A stretch of 64,000 nt of DNA, taken from BPIH01 sp042408535 (lineage in GTDB: Bacteria > Chloroflexota > Limnocylindria > Limnocylindrales > CSP1-4). Of this stretch, positions 1 through 8,974 are shown in pieces. The stretch is from positions 12,679-76,678 of the forward strand of contig JBHORA010000079.1 in the NCBI GenBank assembly GCA_042408535.1, written 5' to 3'. A program made the position numbers and the translations under genes. Below the pieces are notes generated by a model, which saw only the letters and a program-made list of their open reading frames with translations, had not been told where the DNA came from and ran no database searches. Position 1 is the stretch's first letter, and each line of letters starts with the position of its first letter.

Positions 1-28
1 CAACCGGGAGATAGGAAGCGCCAGAACG

Positions 29-1939
29 GTGACCGACATCACCTTCCACGAACCGCGACTCGCGAACCGGCAGCTCGCCCGGTTCGTCGTCTTCGCCGTC
101 ATCGCGCTGCTCGTCTTCGGTGCGCTCGGGACGCGCCTCTTCTACCTGCAGATCATCCGAGGCAGCGACTACGGGGTCCTGGCCGATCGGAACAGCCGGA
201 TCGAGGAGGCGATCCCATCGACTCGGGGGCTCATCTACGACCGAGCTGGACGCCTCCTCGTTCGGAACGTTCCCACCTTCTCCGTCAAGGTCCGGCCGGC
301 CGATCTTCCGATGGAGCTCCGTGACGAGGTCATCGGGCGACTGGCAGCCCTCCTCGGCAAGGATCCGGCCGACATCATCGCGACCATCGACGCGAGCCCG
401 GGTTCTCGCTTCGAGTACGTTCGTGTCGCCTCCGACGTCGCCGAGGCAACGGCCCGACTCATCGCCGAGGCACATCTCGACCTGCCAGGCGTCCAGGTCG
501 TCGTGGAGGCCCGTCGGGAGTACCTCTACGGCCCACTTCTCTCGCAGATCCTCGGCTACACCGGCCGGATCGACGCGACGGAGTACGCGCGACTCCGCTC
601 GTCCGGGTACCTGCCCGACGACATCATCGGCAAGGCCGGCGTGGAGGCCGTCTACGAGGGCGCCCTCCGGGGGCAGTACGGCGTGCAGGTCATCGAGCGC
701 GACGCTCGAGGCCGCCAGGTCCAGGTTCTCCAGACTCTCCAAGAGCCGATCGCAGGTGCATCCCTCGAGCTCACGATCGACACGCACGAACAGGAGCTCG
801 CCGAGAAAGCACTCGAATGGGGGATGCGGACGGCAGGCCTGAAGCGTGGCGTCATCATCGTCATGAACCCCCAGACCGGGGAGATCCTCGCCATGGTCAG
901 CCTTCCGACCTACGACGACAATCTCTTCGCTCGCGGCATCAGCACGGCCGACTTCCGGCGTCTCCTCAGTGATCCGAACAAGCCCCTCCTCAACCACGCC
1001 ATCCAGGAGCAATTTCCGCCGGGCTCGACGTACAAGCTCGTCACGGCGGTCGGTGGCCTTGCCGATGGGAAGATCACGCCCGAACGGCGGCTCCAGACGA
1101 AGGCGTATCTGACGATCGGCACGACTCGTTTCTACGACTGGAATCGACGGGGTTGGGGCCCCTGTGACCTCTACTGCGGGTTCAGCCACTCGAGCGACAC
1201 GTACTTCTATCAGGTCGCCGGTATGCTCGGCATCGACCGCCTCGCCGACTGGGCGCACGAATTCGGATTCGGCCAACCGACAGGCATCGATCTGCCCGGT
1301 GAAGCCGCTGGGATCGTGCCGTCGAACCAGTGGAAGCTCGATACGCTCGGCCAGCCGATCTACCCGGGCGAGGTCTACCAGGCCGGGATTGGTCAGGGGT
1401 ACGACGCCGTCACGCCACTTCAGCTCCTGAACGCGTACGCTGCTCTCGCGAACGGGGGCACGCTCTATCGACCCCAGGTTGTCCGACGGATCATTGCCGC
1501 CGACGGCTCGGTGGTTGAGGACTTCCAGCCGGAGGTCCTCCGGAAGCTCGACGTGTCGCCCGAGATCCTCAGGACGATGCGTCGCGCGGCGCGAATGGTC
1601 GTGACGAGCCGGCACACCTACAACCTCGTCGACCTGCCAATCGTCGTCGCCGGCAAAACGGGGACTGCCGAGTTCGGCGTCCGCGACGCCCACGGCCACC
1701 TGCCGTTCCACTCCTGGTTTGTCGCCTTCGTTCCCAAGGACCCCTGGAAGCGCTCGGACGATCCGGGCGGCATGCGGGCAGTGTCGAGGACCGATGCCGA
1801 ACTCGCGGTCGTCGCTTTCGCCTACGACACCCAAACCCTCGGGAACGTCGCGACGGAGGTCGTCAAGTACTACCTCCAGCTCCACTACGGCATCTCGAAG
1901 GACTACCGCCTCACAAAACTCCTCGAGCGAACCGACTGA
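29..1939 (+). CDS. mrdA: Penicillin-binding protein 2 (transpeptidase)
   Basis: Class B penicillin-binding protein that cross-links lateral-wall peptidoglycan during elongation, partnered with RodA. It has an N-terminal membrane anchor (about residues 17-43), a pedestal domain beginning around the STRGLIYDR motif, and a C-terminal transpeptidase. The three active-site motifs are visible: STYK with the acylated serine at S333, S388-S-D390 (the SxD form typical of PBP2), and K543-T-G545. At 636 residues the length is normal. RodA follows 79 bases downstream, the classical mrdA-rodA order, so mreB/C/D probably lie just outside the left edge. The start is supported by GGGAGATAGGAAG about 10-20 bases upstream. 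Confidence 0.96.
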   Translation: MTDITFHEPRLANRQLARFVVFAVIALLVFGALGTRLFYLQIIRGSDYGVLADRNSRIEEAIPSTRGLIYDRAGRLLVRNVPTFSVKVRPADLPMELRDEVIGRLAALLGKDPADIIATIDASPGSRFEYVRVASDVAEATARLIAEAHLDLPGVQVVVEARREYLYGPLLSQILGYTGRIDATEYARLRSSGYLPDDIIGKAGVEAVYEGALRGQYGVQVIERDARGRQVQVLQTLQEPIAGASLELTIDTHEQELAEKALEWGMRTAGLKRGVIIVMNPQTGEILAMVSLPTYDDNLFARGISTADFRRLLSDPNKPLLNHAIQEQFPPGSTYKLVTAVGGLADGKITPERRLQTKAYLTIGTTRFYDWNRRGWGPCDLYCGFSHSSDTYFYQVAGMLGIDRLADWAHEFGFGQPTGIDLPGEAAGIVPSNQWKLDTLGQPIYPGEVYQAGIGQGYDAVTPLQLLNAYAALANGGTLYRPQVVRRIIAADGSVVEDFQPEVLRKLDVSPEILRTMRRAARMVVTSRHTYNLVDLPIVVAGKTGTAEFGVRDAHGHLPFHSWFVAFVPKDPWKRSDDPGGMRAVSRTDAELAVVAFAYDTQTLGNVATEVVKYYLQLHYGISKDYRLTKLLERTD

Positions 1940-2018
1940 TGCGCCCTCGCCGGCTGTTCGATCGCGACCGAGCTCTTGCGCCGTCTGCTGCCGCGCGGCT
2001 CGCTGGGGGACACCGCTG

Positions 2019-3179
2019 ATGGGCGTCCTTCGTGCCGAACCTGCGCGCTTCGCCGACCTCGCCGGCCGGTCAGCGGCGGCTGTCTGGCGCTCCTACGACT
2101 TCCAGCTGACGATCTACGCCGTCCTCCTGACGGCCGTCGGGCTGACCATGGCCTACACGAACAGCGTCGAGAACGGGCGCCTCGTCCTGGGCCCCGACTC
2201 GACCTTCACCCGTGGCCTCCTCTGGGCCGCCATTGCGGCCGTCGTCTACGTCGTCGCCACCCTCATTGACTACCGCTGGCTTCGCACCCTCCGCTGGCCG
2301 ATCTATTTCGGCAACCTCGCCCTCCTCGTGCTCACCCTCGCCGTCGGGAGCGGCGTCGGCGGTGCCTCCCGGTGGGTCGTCATCGGGCCCCTCGTTTTCC
2401 AGTTCAGCGAGCTTGCCAAGGTCCTCGTCGTCGGCGTCCTCGCCGCATACCTCGCTGGCCGCCACGATCGCCTCGGATCGCTCTCGACGATCGTCGGGGC
2501 GGTCGTCCTCGTCGCCCCCCCTCTCCTCCTCGTCATGCTCCAGCCCGACCTCGGAACGTCGCTCGTCTTCGGCGCCATCCTGGCCGGGATGCTCTTCCTG
2601 GCCGGGGCGAGCCTGACCTGGCTCGGTATCCTCGGTGCCGCCCTCCTCGCCTCATTGCCCATCGTGTGGAACCACGTCCTGCTCGACTACCAGCGCGAGC
2701 GCATCCTCTCGTTCCTCGATCCGTCGTCGGATCCGCTCGGCTCGGGCTACCAGCTCTACCAAGCGCAGATCGCGGTCGGTTCGGGTGGATTGCTCGGCAA
2801 GGGCCTGACGAATGGGACCCAGAACCGACTCGACTTCCTGCCGGTCCAGACGACGGACTTCGTCTTCGCCATCCTCGCCGAGGAACTCGGCTTCATCGGG
2901 GGAGTCGTCGTCCTCGTCCTCTATGCTGCCCTCATCTGGCGGCTTCTCGTCGCGGGATGGCGCTCCCGCGATCCCTTTGGGACCGCCTTCGCCGCCGGCG
3001 TTGCCTCGATCATCCTCTTCCAGGTCATGGTGAACATTGGTATGGTCCTGGGGATCATGCCGGTCACAGGCATCCCCCTTCCCTTCATCACGCACGGCGG
3101 CGCCTCGCTGACGAGCCTCGCCCTCGCCCTCGGCATCATCCAGAGCATCACGATCCGCCAGTCGCGCGCCGATTGGTGA
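2019..3179 (+). CDS. rodA: RodA-type SEDS peptidoglycan glycosyltransferase
   Basis: Polytopic SEDS protein (386 residues, about ten membrane segments) that polymerises glycan strands from lipid II in the elongation complex. Family marks are the TTDFVFAILAEE stretch, where D280 matches the catalytic aspartate of RodA, and the C-terminal GIPLPFITHGGASL signature. I chose ATG 2019 because GGGGGA lies 8 bases upstream and the N-terminal helix follows directly; the reading frame stays open upstream into mrdA, but that part is low complexity and lacks family similarity. RodA rather than FtsW because of its PBP2 neighbour. Confidence 0.94.
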   Translation: MGVLRAEPARFADLAGRSAAAVWRSYDFQLTIYAVLLTAVGLTMAYTNSVENGRLVLGPDSTFTRGLLWAAIAAVVYVVATLIDYRWLRTLRWPIYFGNLALLVLTLAVGSGVGGASRWVVIGPLVFQFSELAKVLVVGVLAAYLAGRHDRLGSLSTIVGAVVLVAPPLLLVMLQPDLGTSLVFGAILAGMLFLAGASLTWLGILGAALLASLPIVWNHVLLDYQRERILSFLDPSSDPLGSGYQLYQAQIAVGSGGLLGKGLTNGTQNRLDFLPVQTTDFVFAILAEELGFIGGVVVLVLYAALIWRLLVAGWRSRDPFGTAFAAGVASIILFQVMVNIGMVLGIMPVTGIPLPFITHGGASLTSLALALGIIQSITIRQSRADW

Positions 3180-3202
3180 CCGGCCGCGGCCTCGGTTGGC
3201 GC

Positions 3203-3433
3203 TCAGGCTCGGGGTGAGTTTCCGCCTCCCCGACCGAGACGAACCTGGCCGCGACGACGAATCGACGCGGCACTGGCCAACCGACCACCGGCCTTCGCCG
3301 TCCGTTCCACGAGCGCCTGCACGAGCACCGGCAGCGTCCGACTCGCGAGGCTGCTGCCGTCGAACGGCGACGGCCCGGCCGTCAGGAGGTGACCGTCGGG
3401 GGTGGCCGCCAGGAACGGCTCCGGCGAGGCCAC
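3203..3433 (-). CDS. Possible small hypothetical protein
   Basis: A 76-codon frame from a GTG, opposite to and divergent from the antiporter gene. Nearly every codon ends in G or C and the peptide is balanced (PEPFLAATPDG then a leucine-rich helix), unlike the Arg/Ser-rich products of antisense frames here. It sits in a 324-base gap between rodA and the antiporter that otherwise shows no gene. I recognise no family and see no convincing ribosome-binding site, so it may be chance in high-GC DNA. Confidence 0.3.
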   Translation of the reverse strand: MASPEPFLAATPDGHLLTAGPSPFDGSSLASRTLPVLVQALVERTAKAGGRLASAASIRRRGQVRLGRGGGNSPRA

Positions 3434-3442
3434 CGTCCTGCC

Positions 3443-3470
3443 GTGACCGGTGTCGACGACCGGCTACGAT
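3443..3470 (+). promoter_or_regulatory. Candidate promoter of the antiporter gene
   Basis: GTGACC (3443-3448), a 16-base spacer and TACGAT (3465-3470) resemble a weak housekeeping sigma promoter. A leader of about 27 bases would follow, containing AGGAGG (3494-3499) before GTG 3504. Inferred from sequence only. Confidence 0.35.
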
Positions 3471-3503
3471 GGTTGGTGCTCGACTCACGAGAGAGGAGGA
3501 TCA

Positions 3504-4844
3504 GTGCCACTCGTCCTGTTCGGAGCCGTCGGTCTGCCCGGCCCGACGCCGTTCTTCGCCCCGACCGCGGCCGAGGGCGAGACCATCAACGTCTTGGGCG
3601 GTCTGCTGGTTCTCCTCGTCGGTGCGAAGCTCGGCGAGGAGGCCGCCCGCCGGCTCGGGCAGCCGGCCGTCGTCGGCGAGCTCTTCGGCGGTTTTCTCGT
3701 CGGGCCGCACGCCCTCGCCCTCGTCACGCCGGGCGAGACGGCGACGGTCCTCGCCGAGATCGGGGTCGTCATCCTCCTCTTCGCGGTCGGCCTCGAGGTC
3801 CGCCTCGACGATCTCCTCGCCGTCGGCCGGGCGGCCACAGCCGTCGCCGTCATCGCCATGATCCTGCCGATCGCGGGCGGGATCGTCGTCGGTCTCGCCG
3901 TCGGCGAGCCGGCTGGGTCAGCGGCCTTCATCGGTCTCGCCCTAGCCGCAACGAGCATCGGCATCACCACGCGCGTCTTGGCGGAGCTGCGGGTCCTGAA
4001 CCGTGCCTTCTCGCGGGTCGTCCTCGGAGCAGCCGTCATTGACGACGTCCTCGCTCTCGTCGCCATCGGTCTCGTCGTTGGAGCCGTGGAGGGAGATCTC
4101 GGCGGGGGGACCATCGTCGTTGCCCTGGCGGCCGTCGGCCTTGTCCTCCTCGGCTTCGCCGCCGCCCGTCGGGCCCGAGGCCTGCGGCGCGAAGCGTTCA
4201 CCTGGCCCCTCTTTGCCGACACCCCCCTCGTGCCGGCCTTCATCCTCATGCTCACCCTCGCCATCGTCGCCGGCTCCATCGGCCTGGCAGCTATCATCGG
4301 CGCCTTCGTGGCCGGCCTCATCGTGGCCGAGACGGAGGCCCGCCACGAGCTCGAGGAGGAGATTCGCCCGCTCGGCCAGATCTTCACCCCCTTCTTCTTC
4401 GCGGTGACGGGCTCGCAGGTCGATTTGGCTGCTCTCCTCGACCCAGCCGTCGCCGGCCTCGCCTTCGTCCTCGCCGGCGTCGGGATCGTGACGAAGGCAG
4501 TCGGCGGCCTCGTCGGGGCGCGCCCGCTCGGTCGATGGGCGGCAGCCACCGTCGGCTTCGGAATGATCCCCCGGGGCGAAGTCGGGATCGTCGTCGCCAA
4601 CCTGGGGCTCGGGTCCGGGCTCTTCAGCCCCGGCGTCTTCGCGGCCGTCGTCGTCGCCGTCGTCCTGACGACTGTCGTGGCCCCGTATCTGCTCGTGTGG
4701 GCGATCCCCCGAGCCGTCGGCGAAGGGGCCGTCGTCCGCCCCGACCGTCACCGTCGGAGAGCCGCTGCCGCGGCGGACGAACCCGCGCTGTCGAGCCTCG
4801 ACGAGGGGCAGCCGGCTGAGGGACCCCGGCCGACCGAGCACTGA
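3504..4844 (+). CDS. CPA2-family cation/proton antiporter
   Basis: Membrane protein of 446 residues with about 12-13 hydrophobic segments, of the monovalent cation:proton antiporter-2 (KefB/NapA) family. The ion-binding segment carries the paired acidic residues D180-D181 in a GAAVIDDVLALV context, and the later RGEVGIVVA motif is a family hallmark. It probably exchanges Na+ or K+ for H+ at the cytoplasmic membrane. There is no C-terminal TrkA-N domain, only a short charged tail, so it is not a complete Kef channel. GTG 3504 was chosen because AGGAGG lies 4 bases upstream; a frame opening at 3450 has no such site. Convergent with the next gene. Confidence 0.88.
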   Translation: MPLVLFGAVGLPGPTPFFAPTAAEGETINVLGGLLVLLVGAKLGEEAARRLGQPAVVGELFGGFLVGPHALALVTPGETATVLAEIGVVILLFAVGLEVRLDDLLAVGRAATAVAVIAMILPIAGGIVVGLAVGEPAGSAAFIGLALAATSIGITTRVLAELRVLNRAFSRVVLGAAVIDDVLALVAIGLVVGAVEGDLGGGTIVVALAAVGLVLLGFAAARRARGLRREAFTWPLFADTPLVPAFILMLTLAIVAGSIGLAAIIGAFVAGLIVAETEARHELEEEIRPLGQIFTPFFFAVTGSQVDLAALLDPAVAGLAFVLAGVGIVTKAVGGLVGARPLGRWAAATVGFGMIPRGEVGIVVANLGLGSGLFSPGVFAAVVVAVVLTTVVAPYLLVWAIPRAVGEGAVVRPDRHRRRAAAAADEPALSSLDEGQPAEGPRPTEH

Positions 4845-4937
4845 GGCTCGTCGTCGTGTCGCTCAGGCGCGGTCCGTGGCGGTCGCCTCGGGGCGGCCCC
4901 GACAGCCGAGCCTCAAGGGCGACTGGCCGCGGCTCGC

Positions 4938-6317
4938 TCATGGGCCCTGCGTCCCGCCTCCCTCTGCCGCGCCCGACTCCTCTGCGGCCCGGGTAAGGGG
5001 CGACACCGCGCTGCGCCCGAGAACGGCGGCGAGGGCAGCCTCCACCTCGACCGGCGGATCGCCGAGGCGGGCGAAGAGATATCGGTACACGTTCCGCGCC
5101 GTCGCCGCTACGGGTAGGGCGAGGATCGCCCCGAGGAGACCGGCGACGGCCGCTCCGACGACGATGGCGACGATGACGAGGCCGGGGTGGAGATCCACAG
5201 CTTGCCCCTGGATTTTCGGGACGAGGAGGTGGTTTTCGACCTGCTGGATGGCGAGGTAGAGGAGGAAGACGGCGGCCATTGGCTCCAGGCCGGCCGTGGC
5301 GCCGACGAGGATGGCCGGGACGGCCGAGATGATCGGGCCGATGACCGGCAGGAGCTCGAGCACGCCGGCGACGAGCGCCAGAAGGAGGGCATAGCGGGCA
5401 AAGATGGGGTCGACGAAGGTCCCGAGGGCGAGGAGGCCGATGTAGGTCGCCCCGCCGACGATCCCACCGAGGAGGAGCTGAGCCCGAACCCACTGCCCGA
5501 AGACCCGCCGGACGATCTCCCCGACGGCGATGGCGTCTGCTCGCCAGGCCGGCGGCAGGGCGAGCCGGATCCCATCGGTCAGGTGGCGGGGGTCGAGGAG
5601 GACGTAGAAGACCCAGACGGGGATGACGAGGTAGCCGAAGAGGGAGGCGACGAACGAAGCGAGGGAGCCGAAGACGGGGACGAGGACGCTCGGGTCGATT
5701 CGGAGGACGGTCTCCGCGACATCGGTGACGGCCGTATCGATGGCCCGACGAAGCTCGGGCGGAAGGTCGAGACCTCGGTAGAACTCGCCCAGCCGGCGAA
5801 GCTGTGCGTCGAGGGCGCTCAGGAGGCCAGGCAGCTCGCGGCCAAAGCTCTGGGCCTGCTCGACGAGGGGCGTCAGGGTGAAGCTGAGCGCCTCGACGAT
5901 GACGACCACGACGACGCCGTACACGACCGGGATGCCGACGATCCGAGGCAGGCCGAGGCGCCCCAGGGCGGCGACCGGCCGATCGAGGAGGTAGACGAGG
6001 AGGAGCCCGACGACGAAGGGGCTGAGGGCTCCCCTGGCGAGATACAGGACGGCGCCGAGGGCGGCGACGAAGACGAGGAACAGGACCCCCTGGCGAGGGA
6101 GCCGGACCGGTCGGGGCGCCGCCCCTTCGCCCGTCGCCGCCCCTTCGCCCGTCGCCGCTCCTTCGGCCCACACCGGCGTGCCCGCGGCGGGCCGTTCGCT
6201 TGCGGCGCTCGTCGAGCCTCGATCAGACAGGCGTCCTTCGGGTGGCGAAACAGTGGGCGCCTCCGTCGGCACGCCTGCCTCGTCCTCCCGTCCAGCCTCG
6301 GCTGCACGCTCGTCCAT
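4938..6317 (-). CDS. AI-2E family transporter (PerM-like)
   Basis: Integral membrane protein of 459 residues, PF01594 family. About 75 low-complexity N-terminal residues precede the first membrane segment. The core shows the usual order: paired N-terminal helices, a long extracytoplasmic amphipathic stretch, then the C-terminal helices with the GPIISAVPAILVG and QQVENHLLVPKIQG motifs. Family members export small molecules or exchange ions; the substrate cannot be read from sequence. An 18-bp tandem repeat (6121-6156) encodes GEGAAT repeats in the leader. ATG 6317 is preceded 8 bases upstream by TAGTCT, suggesting a leaderless transcript. Confidence 0.86.
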   Translation of the reverse strand: MDERAAEAGREDEAGVPTEAPTVSPPEGRLSDRGSTSAASERPAAGTPVWAEGAATGEGAATGEGAAPRPVRLPRQGVLFLVFVAALGAVLYLARGALSPFVVGLLLVYLLDRPVAALGRLGLPRIVGIPVVYGVVVVVIVEALSFTLTPLVEQAQSFGRELPGLLSALDAQLRRLGEFYRGLDLPPELRRAIDTAVTDVAETVLRIDPSVLVPVFGSLASFVASLFGYLVIPVWVFYVLLDPRHLTDGIRLALPPAWRADAIAVGEIVRRVFGQWVRAQLLLGGIVGGATYIGLLALGTFVDPIFARYALLLALVAGVLELLPVIGPIISAVPAILVGATAGLEPMAAVFLLYLAIQQVENHLLVPKIQGQAVDLHPGLVIVAIVVGAAVAGLLGAILALPVAATARNVYRYLFARLGDPPVEVEAALAAVLGRSAVSPLTRAAEESGAAEGGGTQGP

Positions 6318-6324
6318 CGTCCCG

Positions 6325-6331
6325 CAGACTA
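6325..6331. promoter_or_regulatory. Bidirectional -10 element, possibly leaderless
   Basis: The divergent starts at 6317 (minus) and 6341 (plus) are only 23 bases apart. The plus strand reads CAGACT (6325-6330), 10 bases before ATG 6341. The minus strand reads TAGTCT (6331-6326), 8 bases before ATG 6317. One short symmetric element could drive both genes with transcripts starting at or next to the start codons. Confidence 0.4.
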
Positions 6332-6340
6332 GCAGACGCC

Positions 6341-7456
6341 ATGACCGTCCACGACGACCGCACCGACGATCGACGAGCCGCCGCACCGGTCCCGGTGCGC
6401 CAGCGGTGGCGGCTCGTCTACCGCCGGACCGCGGCGGCAGCCGGCCTGTCTCAACGGGCCCTCGAGACCGCCTGGCTGGCGGCCCTTGAGGCGAGCGGTC
6501 TTCCCATCGCCCCGACCGGTCCCGCCAGCTCTCGACCAAAGGTCGTCTTCGGCCCGCCGATCCCCGTCGGCGCCGTTGGGGAACGGGAGCTCCTTGATGT
6601 CTACCTGCGGGAACGGGTGACGGCAGCCGAGGCCCGTCGCCGTCTGCAGCCGGTCCTGCCCACCGGCTGCGAGCTCATCGACGTCCATGATGTCTGGGTC
6701 GGGGCACCCGCGCTCCCAGCCGCCATCGTCGCCGTCGACTTCCGCGTCGAGCTCGACGTCGGCGCGAACGAACGGGCGCGCGTCGCAAAGGCGCTTCGGG
6801 CCGCGGCGCGGGCCCTCCTGTCGGCGGACCGGCTGCAGAGGATTCGAGTCCGGGGTGGGCGGGCCCGCGAATACGACCTCCGGCCCTTCCTCGTCGACCT
6901 CCGCCTCGAGCCGACCGATGGGGATCGAATCTGTCTGGCGATGCGCCTCCGCGTCGCCCCGGAGGCCGGGGCTGGCCGCCCGGACGAGGTCGTTCGGGCC
7001 CTCCTGGAGGCAACGACCGACGAGGGCGCGCTGGCTCTCCTTCGCCGGGCGTCCGAGGACTGGCTGGCCCGATCGTCGGTCGGGCTCCTCACCGCCGCGC
7101 CCGCTGACGGCGAGGCTGGCCGAACGGGGTTCGCCGGAGGTGTGGCGGCACCACCGGTCCCGCCCGGATGGGCGACTGCGACACCTGAAGGCGCACCGCC
7201 CGGCGCGGGGGACACAGCCGCCGTCTTCGGCGGGGCGACGGCGCCCCGGGGCGGTCGCCCGCTTCTCGTCGTCCGTGAACGCCTCGTCACCACCGACGAG
7301 GTTGGTAGCGCGGCGGCGGGCGGACGACTCGGAGCACCGGGGCATGACCGTCCGTCGGCTCAGGAAGCGCCAGCTCCGGGCCCTCTCCGTCGGGACGAGG
7401 AGGACCCCTCCCCAGCATTCGCCCCGGAGGACGGCGGACGCCCTGGAGCGGTGTAA
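6341..7456 (+). CDS. DUF2344 / TIGR03936 radical-SAM-linked protein
   Basis: Protein of 371 residues. The first ~220 match the radical-SAM-linked family: an RWRLVYRRT start, then SRPKVVFGPPIPVG, then a region with ELLDVYLRE and LPTGCELIDV. In many bacteria this domain is encoded next to, or fused to, a B12-binding radical SAM protein, upstream of rplU-rpmA. Here rplU-rpmA lie 3 kb downstream but no radical SAM gene is in the window. The last ~130 residues are low-complexity Gly/Pro/Ala sequence. Biochemical role unknown; association with tRNA or ribosome modification is inference from neighbourhood. ATG 6341 starts the conserved region directly. Confidence 0.8.
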   Translation: MTVHDDRTDDRRAAAPVPVRQRWRLVYRRTAAAAGLSQRALETAWLAALEASGLPIAPTGPASSRPKVVFGPPIPVGAVGERELLDVYLRERVTAAEARRRLQPVLPTGCELIDVHDVWVGAPALPAAIVAVDFRVELDVGANERARVAKALRAAARALLSADRLQRIRVRGGRAREYDLRPFLVDLRLEPTDGDRICLAMRLRVAPEAGAGRPDEVVRALLEATTDEGALALLRRASEDWLARSSVGLLTAAPADGEAGRTGFAGGVAAPPVPPGWATATPEGAPPGAGDTAAVFGGATAPRGGRPLLVVRERLVTTDEVGSAAAGGRLGAPGHDRPSAQEAPAPGPLRRDEEDPSPAFAPEDGGRPGAV

Positions 7457-7459
7457 CAT
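7454..7459 (+). promoter_or_regulatory. Candidate leaderless -10 element (TAACAT)
   Basis: TAACAT ends 10 bases before GTG 7470, and no good ribosome-binding site precedes that start. It matches the TAnnnT spacing seen before several other first genes in the window. Confidence 0.35.
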
Positions 7460-7469
7460 CGGGGTGGCC

Positions 7470-8180
7470 GTGGTCATCACCCTCGAACGACGTCTCCGCC
7501 GCCTCGCCTGGCTGGCTCGGCTCGCTCTCCTCGCCGTGGCCGCCGACCTCGTCGCCCACGACGCCATCTATCGCTCCCTGAGCGATGGGCCGGCTCCAGA
7601 CCGCTCGCGCCCCTTGACCGAGCACGGCTATTGGCCCCTCTTCCTGGGGGTGGCGCTCGCACTCGTCGTCTCGAGCCTCGTCCGGGTCGCCCGGCGCTTC
7701 CGGCGCCTTTGGTACCTTGACCGGGCGATCGGCGCGGGAGGTGCCGCGGCGGACCTCACCACGGCACGAGGAATGGCTCGCGGTTCCTCCGACCCGCCGA
7801 CCTACCATCGGGAGTTCCTCTTCCTCTGGCCGACCGTCGGGGTCGCCACGGCAGCCCTCTTCCTCGTCCAGGAGAACCTCGAGCACCTCGCTGCCACCGG
7901 GACCTGGTTCGGGTTGGCGCCGCTCGACGGGCACCTGCATCCCGACGCTCTACCCATCACCGCCGCGGCAAGCCTCGTCGTCGCTGCCGTCGGTGCCCTC
8001 GTCCGCTGGCGACTCCGCGTCCTCGAGCACCGTCTCGACGTGGCGGCCGCCGGGGCCAGGTTCCCGAGGCCGACGTCCGATCCTGTCAGCGGGGGTTGGT
8101 GGCTCGTCGCTGCTGCCTGCCGGCACGAGCGGATGCTCGTCCGCCTCGATGCCGGCCGCGCCCCACCCGTGACTGCCTGA
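7470..8180 (+). CDS. Hypothetical membrane protein
   Basis: 236 residues with four hydrophobic segments (roughly residues 10-27, 50-70, 115-135, 150-172) and conserved-looking aromatic/His residues in the loops (EHGYWPLFLG, HREFLFLWP). I do not recognise the family. It lies just upstream of SCO1 and PCuAC, so a role in copper handling or oxidase assembly is possible but unproven. Start uncertain: GTG 7470 lies 10 bases after TAACAT (7454-7459), fitting a leaderless transcript; GTG 7464 and ATG 7344 are alternatives. Confidence 0.6.
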   Translation: MVITLERRLRRLAWLARLALLAVAADLVAHDAIYRSLSDGPAPDRSRPLTEHGYWPLFLGVALALVVSSLVRVARRFRRLWYLDRAIGAGGAAADLTTARGMARGSSDPPTYHREFLFLWPTVGVATAALFLVQENLEHLAATGTWFGLAPLDGHLHPDALPITAAASLVVAAVGALVRWRLRVLEHRLDVAAAGARFPRPTSDPVSGGWWLVAAACRHERMLVRLDAGRAPPVTA

Positions 8181-8295
8181 GGATCGTTCGCCCTTGGCCG
8201 TCGTCGGCCGGCGGGGTCGCCGTCGATTCGGCGACACCGCGGGTCGCTGGCCGCGTCCCTTCGTCCCGCACTCGCCTGACCCTCGACTGGAGGTC

Positions 8296-8952
8296 ATGGT
8301 GCCCTGGGCTGCCGTGCGCTCGACCATTCGTTCAGCCAAACCGCGCCGTCGTCGCTCGCTCCTCGGCGGCTTCGTCAGCCTCGTCGTGCTCCTCGTCCTC
8401 ACGGGCTGTACCGGGGGCGCGGCTGGGCCCGATGGTGGCTCGGCGCTCGAGCCGCGGGTCTACGAGCCACCAGTGCCGGCGCCGGCCCTCGACGGGCTCG
8501 TTGACACGGCCGGTCGGTCCTTCTCGCTGGAGGGCCTCACCGGCCGAGTCGTCCTCGTCAACTTCGGATACACCCACTGCCCTGACGTCTGCCCGACGAC
8601 GCTCGCCGTGGACCGCGAGGTCCTTCGAGCCCGTCCCGACCGTGCGGCAGTCGTCTTCATCACCGTCGACCCGGAGCGAGACACCGCCGCTGCTCTGGCG
8701 AGCTACCTCGCCTTCTTCGAGGCGCCGATCGTCGGTCTAACCGGCGACCGGGCGTCGATCGCCGCGGTGACTGCCGCCTGGGGCGTCACGGTTGTCCTCG
8801 GCAAGCCGGACGCGACGGGCAATTATCCCGTCATTCACACGGCCGGGACGTACCTCGTCGACCCGCAGGGGCGGCTTCGCTTCCTCTACCCGTACGGGAC
8901 CCCGGCCGACACGCTCGTCACAGCCGTCGACCACCTCGTCGCCGAGCCCTGA
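8296..8952 (+). CDS. SCO1/SenC family copper chaperone lipoprotein
   Basis: Thioredoxin-fold protein of 218 residues that delivers copper to the CuA site of cytochrome c oxidase on the outer face of the membrane. A hydrophobic signal ends in a lipobox (VLTGC, lipidated C38). The copper-binding CPDVCP motif gives C95 and C99, and the third ligand is H181 in the VIHTAGTYLVDP context, so all ligands are present. ATG 8296 has GGAGG 2-3 bases upstream and places the signal peptide correctly. PCuAC follows, a pairing typical of aerobic organisms with an aa3-type oxidase. Confidence 0.93.
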   Translation: MVPWAAVRSTIRSAKPRRRRSLLGGFVSLVVLLVLTGCTGGAAGPDGGSALEPRVYEPPVPAPALDGLVDTAGRSFSLEGLTGRVVLVNFGYTHCPDVCPTTLAVDREVLRARPDRAAVVFITVDPERDTAAALASYLAFFEAPIVGLTGDRASIAAVTAAWGVTVVLGKPDATGNYPVIHTAGTYLVDPQGRLRFLYPYGTPADTLVTAVDHLVAEP

Positions 8953-8974
8953 GGCGGAAGTGGCGCCTCTTGGC

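Noticed and set aside
2652..3488. Long minus-strand frame opposite rodA
   Set aside because: Composition is Asp/Glu/Arg-rich, typical of antisense frames in high-GC coding DNA. Only the small 3203-3433 frame outside rodA was kept, at low confidence.
6835..6860. GATTCGAGTCC resembling a tRNA T-loop
   Set aside because: It encodes RIRVRGG in the DUF2344 gene, and no acceptor or anticodon stem can be formed around it.
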